From CAVTLG01 sp963802635 (GTDB lineage Bacteria > Chloroflexota > Ktedonobacteria > Ktedonobacterales > Ktedonobacteraceae), in NCBI GenBank assembly GCA_963802635.1, contig CAWDJJ010000001.1, forward strand, positions 2,046,001 to 2,110,000: 64,000 nucleotides of DNA, written 5' to 3'. The position numbers were made by a program, and so were the translations under genes. The notes under the pieces were generated by a model. It was not told the origin of the DNA. It saw nothing but the letters and a program-made list of their open reading frames with translations, and did not search any database. Positions 63,802-64,000 of this stretch are shown one piece after another; within the stretch, counting starts at the first letter, position 1, and every line of letters begins with the position of its first letter.

Positions 63802-64000
63802 AGAGCGCTACAGGTCCATACTCTCTATGTTAGCGAGGACAAGACATTGCAAGTAAGATTTGGTCGAGACTACATCACAACGGAAGTGACAAAAAATGCT
63901 GTTGCGGCTACATATCTGGTTTCTCCAGTAGATAATCCCCAGCAAACAATGGTCCTTACCGTTCTCGCAACCAGATTTGCCGATGCTCATCGGGAGCAAG
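63802..64000 (+). CDS. Partial frame running off the right edge
   Basis: After TAG at 63799 one plus-strand frame stays open to the edge and has protein-like composition (TLQVRFGRDYITTEVTKNAV, then AATYLVSPVDNPQQTMVLTV). No ATG start is present; a TTG at 63847 is possible. It could be a gene start or a remnant. Family not recognised. Confidence 0.35.

Noticed and set aside
63808..63999. Minus-strand frame of 63 codons at the right edge
   Set aside because: Its composition (many Cys, Ile, Ser) is unlike a protein here; the plus-strand frame over the same bases is more convincing.

Overview
The window looks like chromosomal DNA of a Ktedonobacteria-type soil bacterium (Chloroflexota). This is inferred from gene content: helix-turn-helix/TPR regulators, an XRE-NB-ARC regulator, a DUF1800/DUF1501 secreted pair, polyprenol-phosphate sugar enzymes, a hybrid PKS-NRPS, and many small repeat elements including ORF-less elements whose 5' part resembles an IscB-type omega RNA. 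No 16S rRNA is present, so the taxonomy is unproven.

Layout. 1-2.0 kb: a cut-off sensor-like gene and a broken IS1-like transposase. 2.1-8.7 kb: a GH2 glycosidase carrying in-frame repeat insertions, a type II thioesterase, a GNAT acetyltransferase and a secreted phospholipase C, each split by one single-base frameshift. 8.76-8.86 kb: a 95-bp MITE. 9-13.5 kb: regulators, a methyltransferase and a run of very small genes resembling mobile-element cargo. 13.7-16.8 kb: htpG, an ORF-less omega-RNA-like element and an excisionase-like HTH gene.

17.0-31.6 kb is the centrepiece, an assembly line behind a near-consensus promoter. Its order is FAAL-ACP-KS-AT-DH(first half), then LLM monooxygenase-DH(second half)-KR-ACP, then C-A(Ser)-PCP-KASIII-KASIII. 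A fatty acid would be activated by the FAAL, extended once with malonate, processed by DH/LLM/KR, condensed with serine, and met by an unusual terminal pair of KAS III-like domains, the second lacking its catalytic residues.

31.7-46.5 kb: two GT-C type membrane glycosyltransferases, an ABC-2 exporter, an NB-ARC regulator, an M20 peptidase, a xylose-type ABC importer and a second HTH/TPR regulator. 46.5-52.1 kb: the DUF1800/DUF1501 pair embedded in IS605-type remnants, REP elements, a second omega-RNA-like element and a 135-bp MITE. 52.1-64 kb: housekeeping and envelope genes (prephenate dehydratase, Mrp, Crp/Fnr, UbiA family, polyprenol-P mannose synthase, 6-phosphogluconate dehydrogenase, NYN nuclease), tRNA-Asp, a decayed FAD oxidoreductase and a secreted DUF4874/DUF4832 protein.

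Two themes recur. Short repeats sit in frame inside at least three otherwise conserved proteins. About a dozen single-base frameshifts break otherwise well-conserved genes, several in C runs, so sequencing indels are as likely as real decay.
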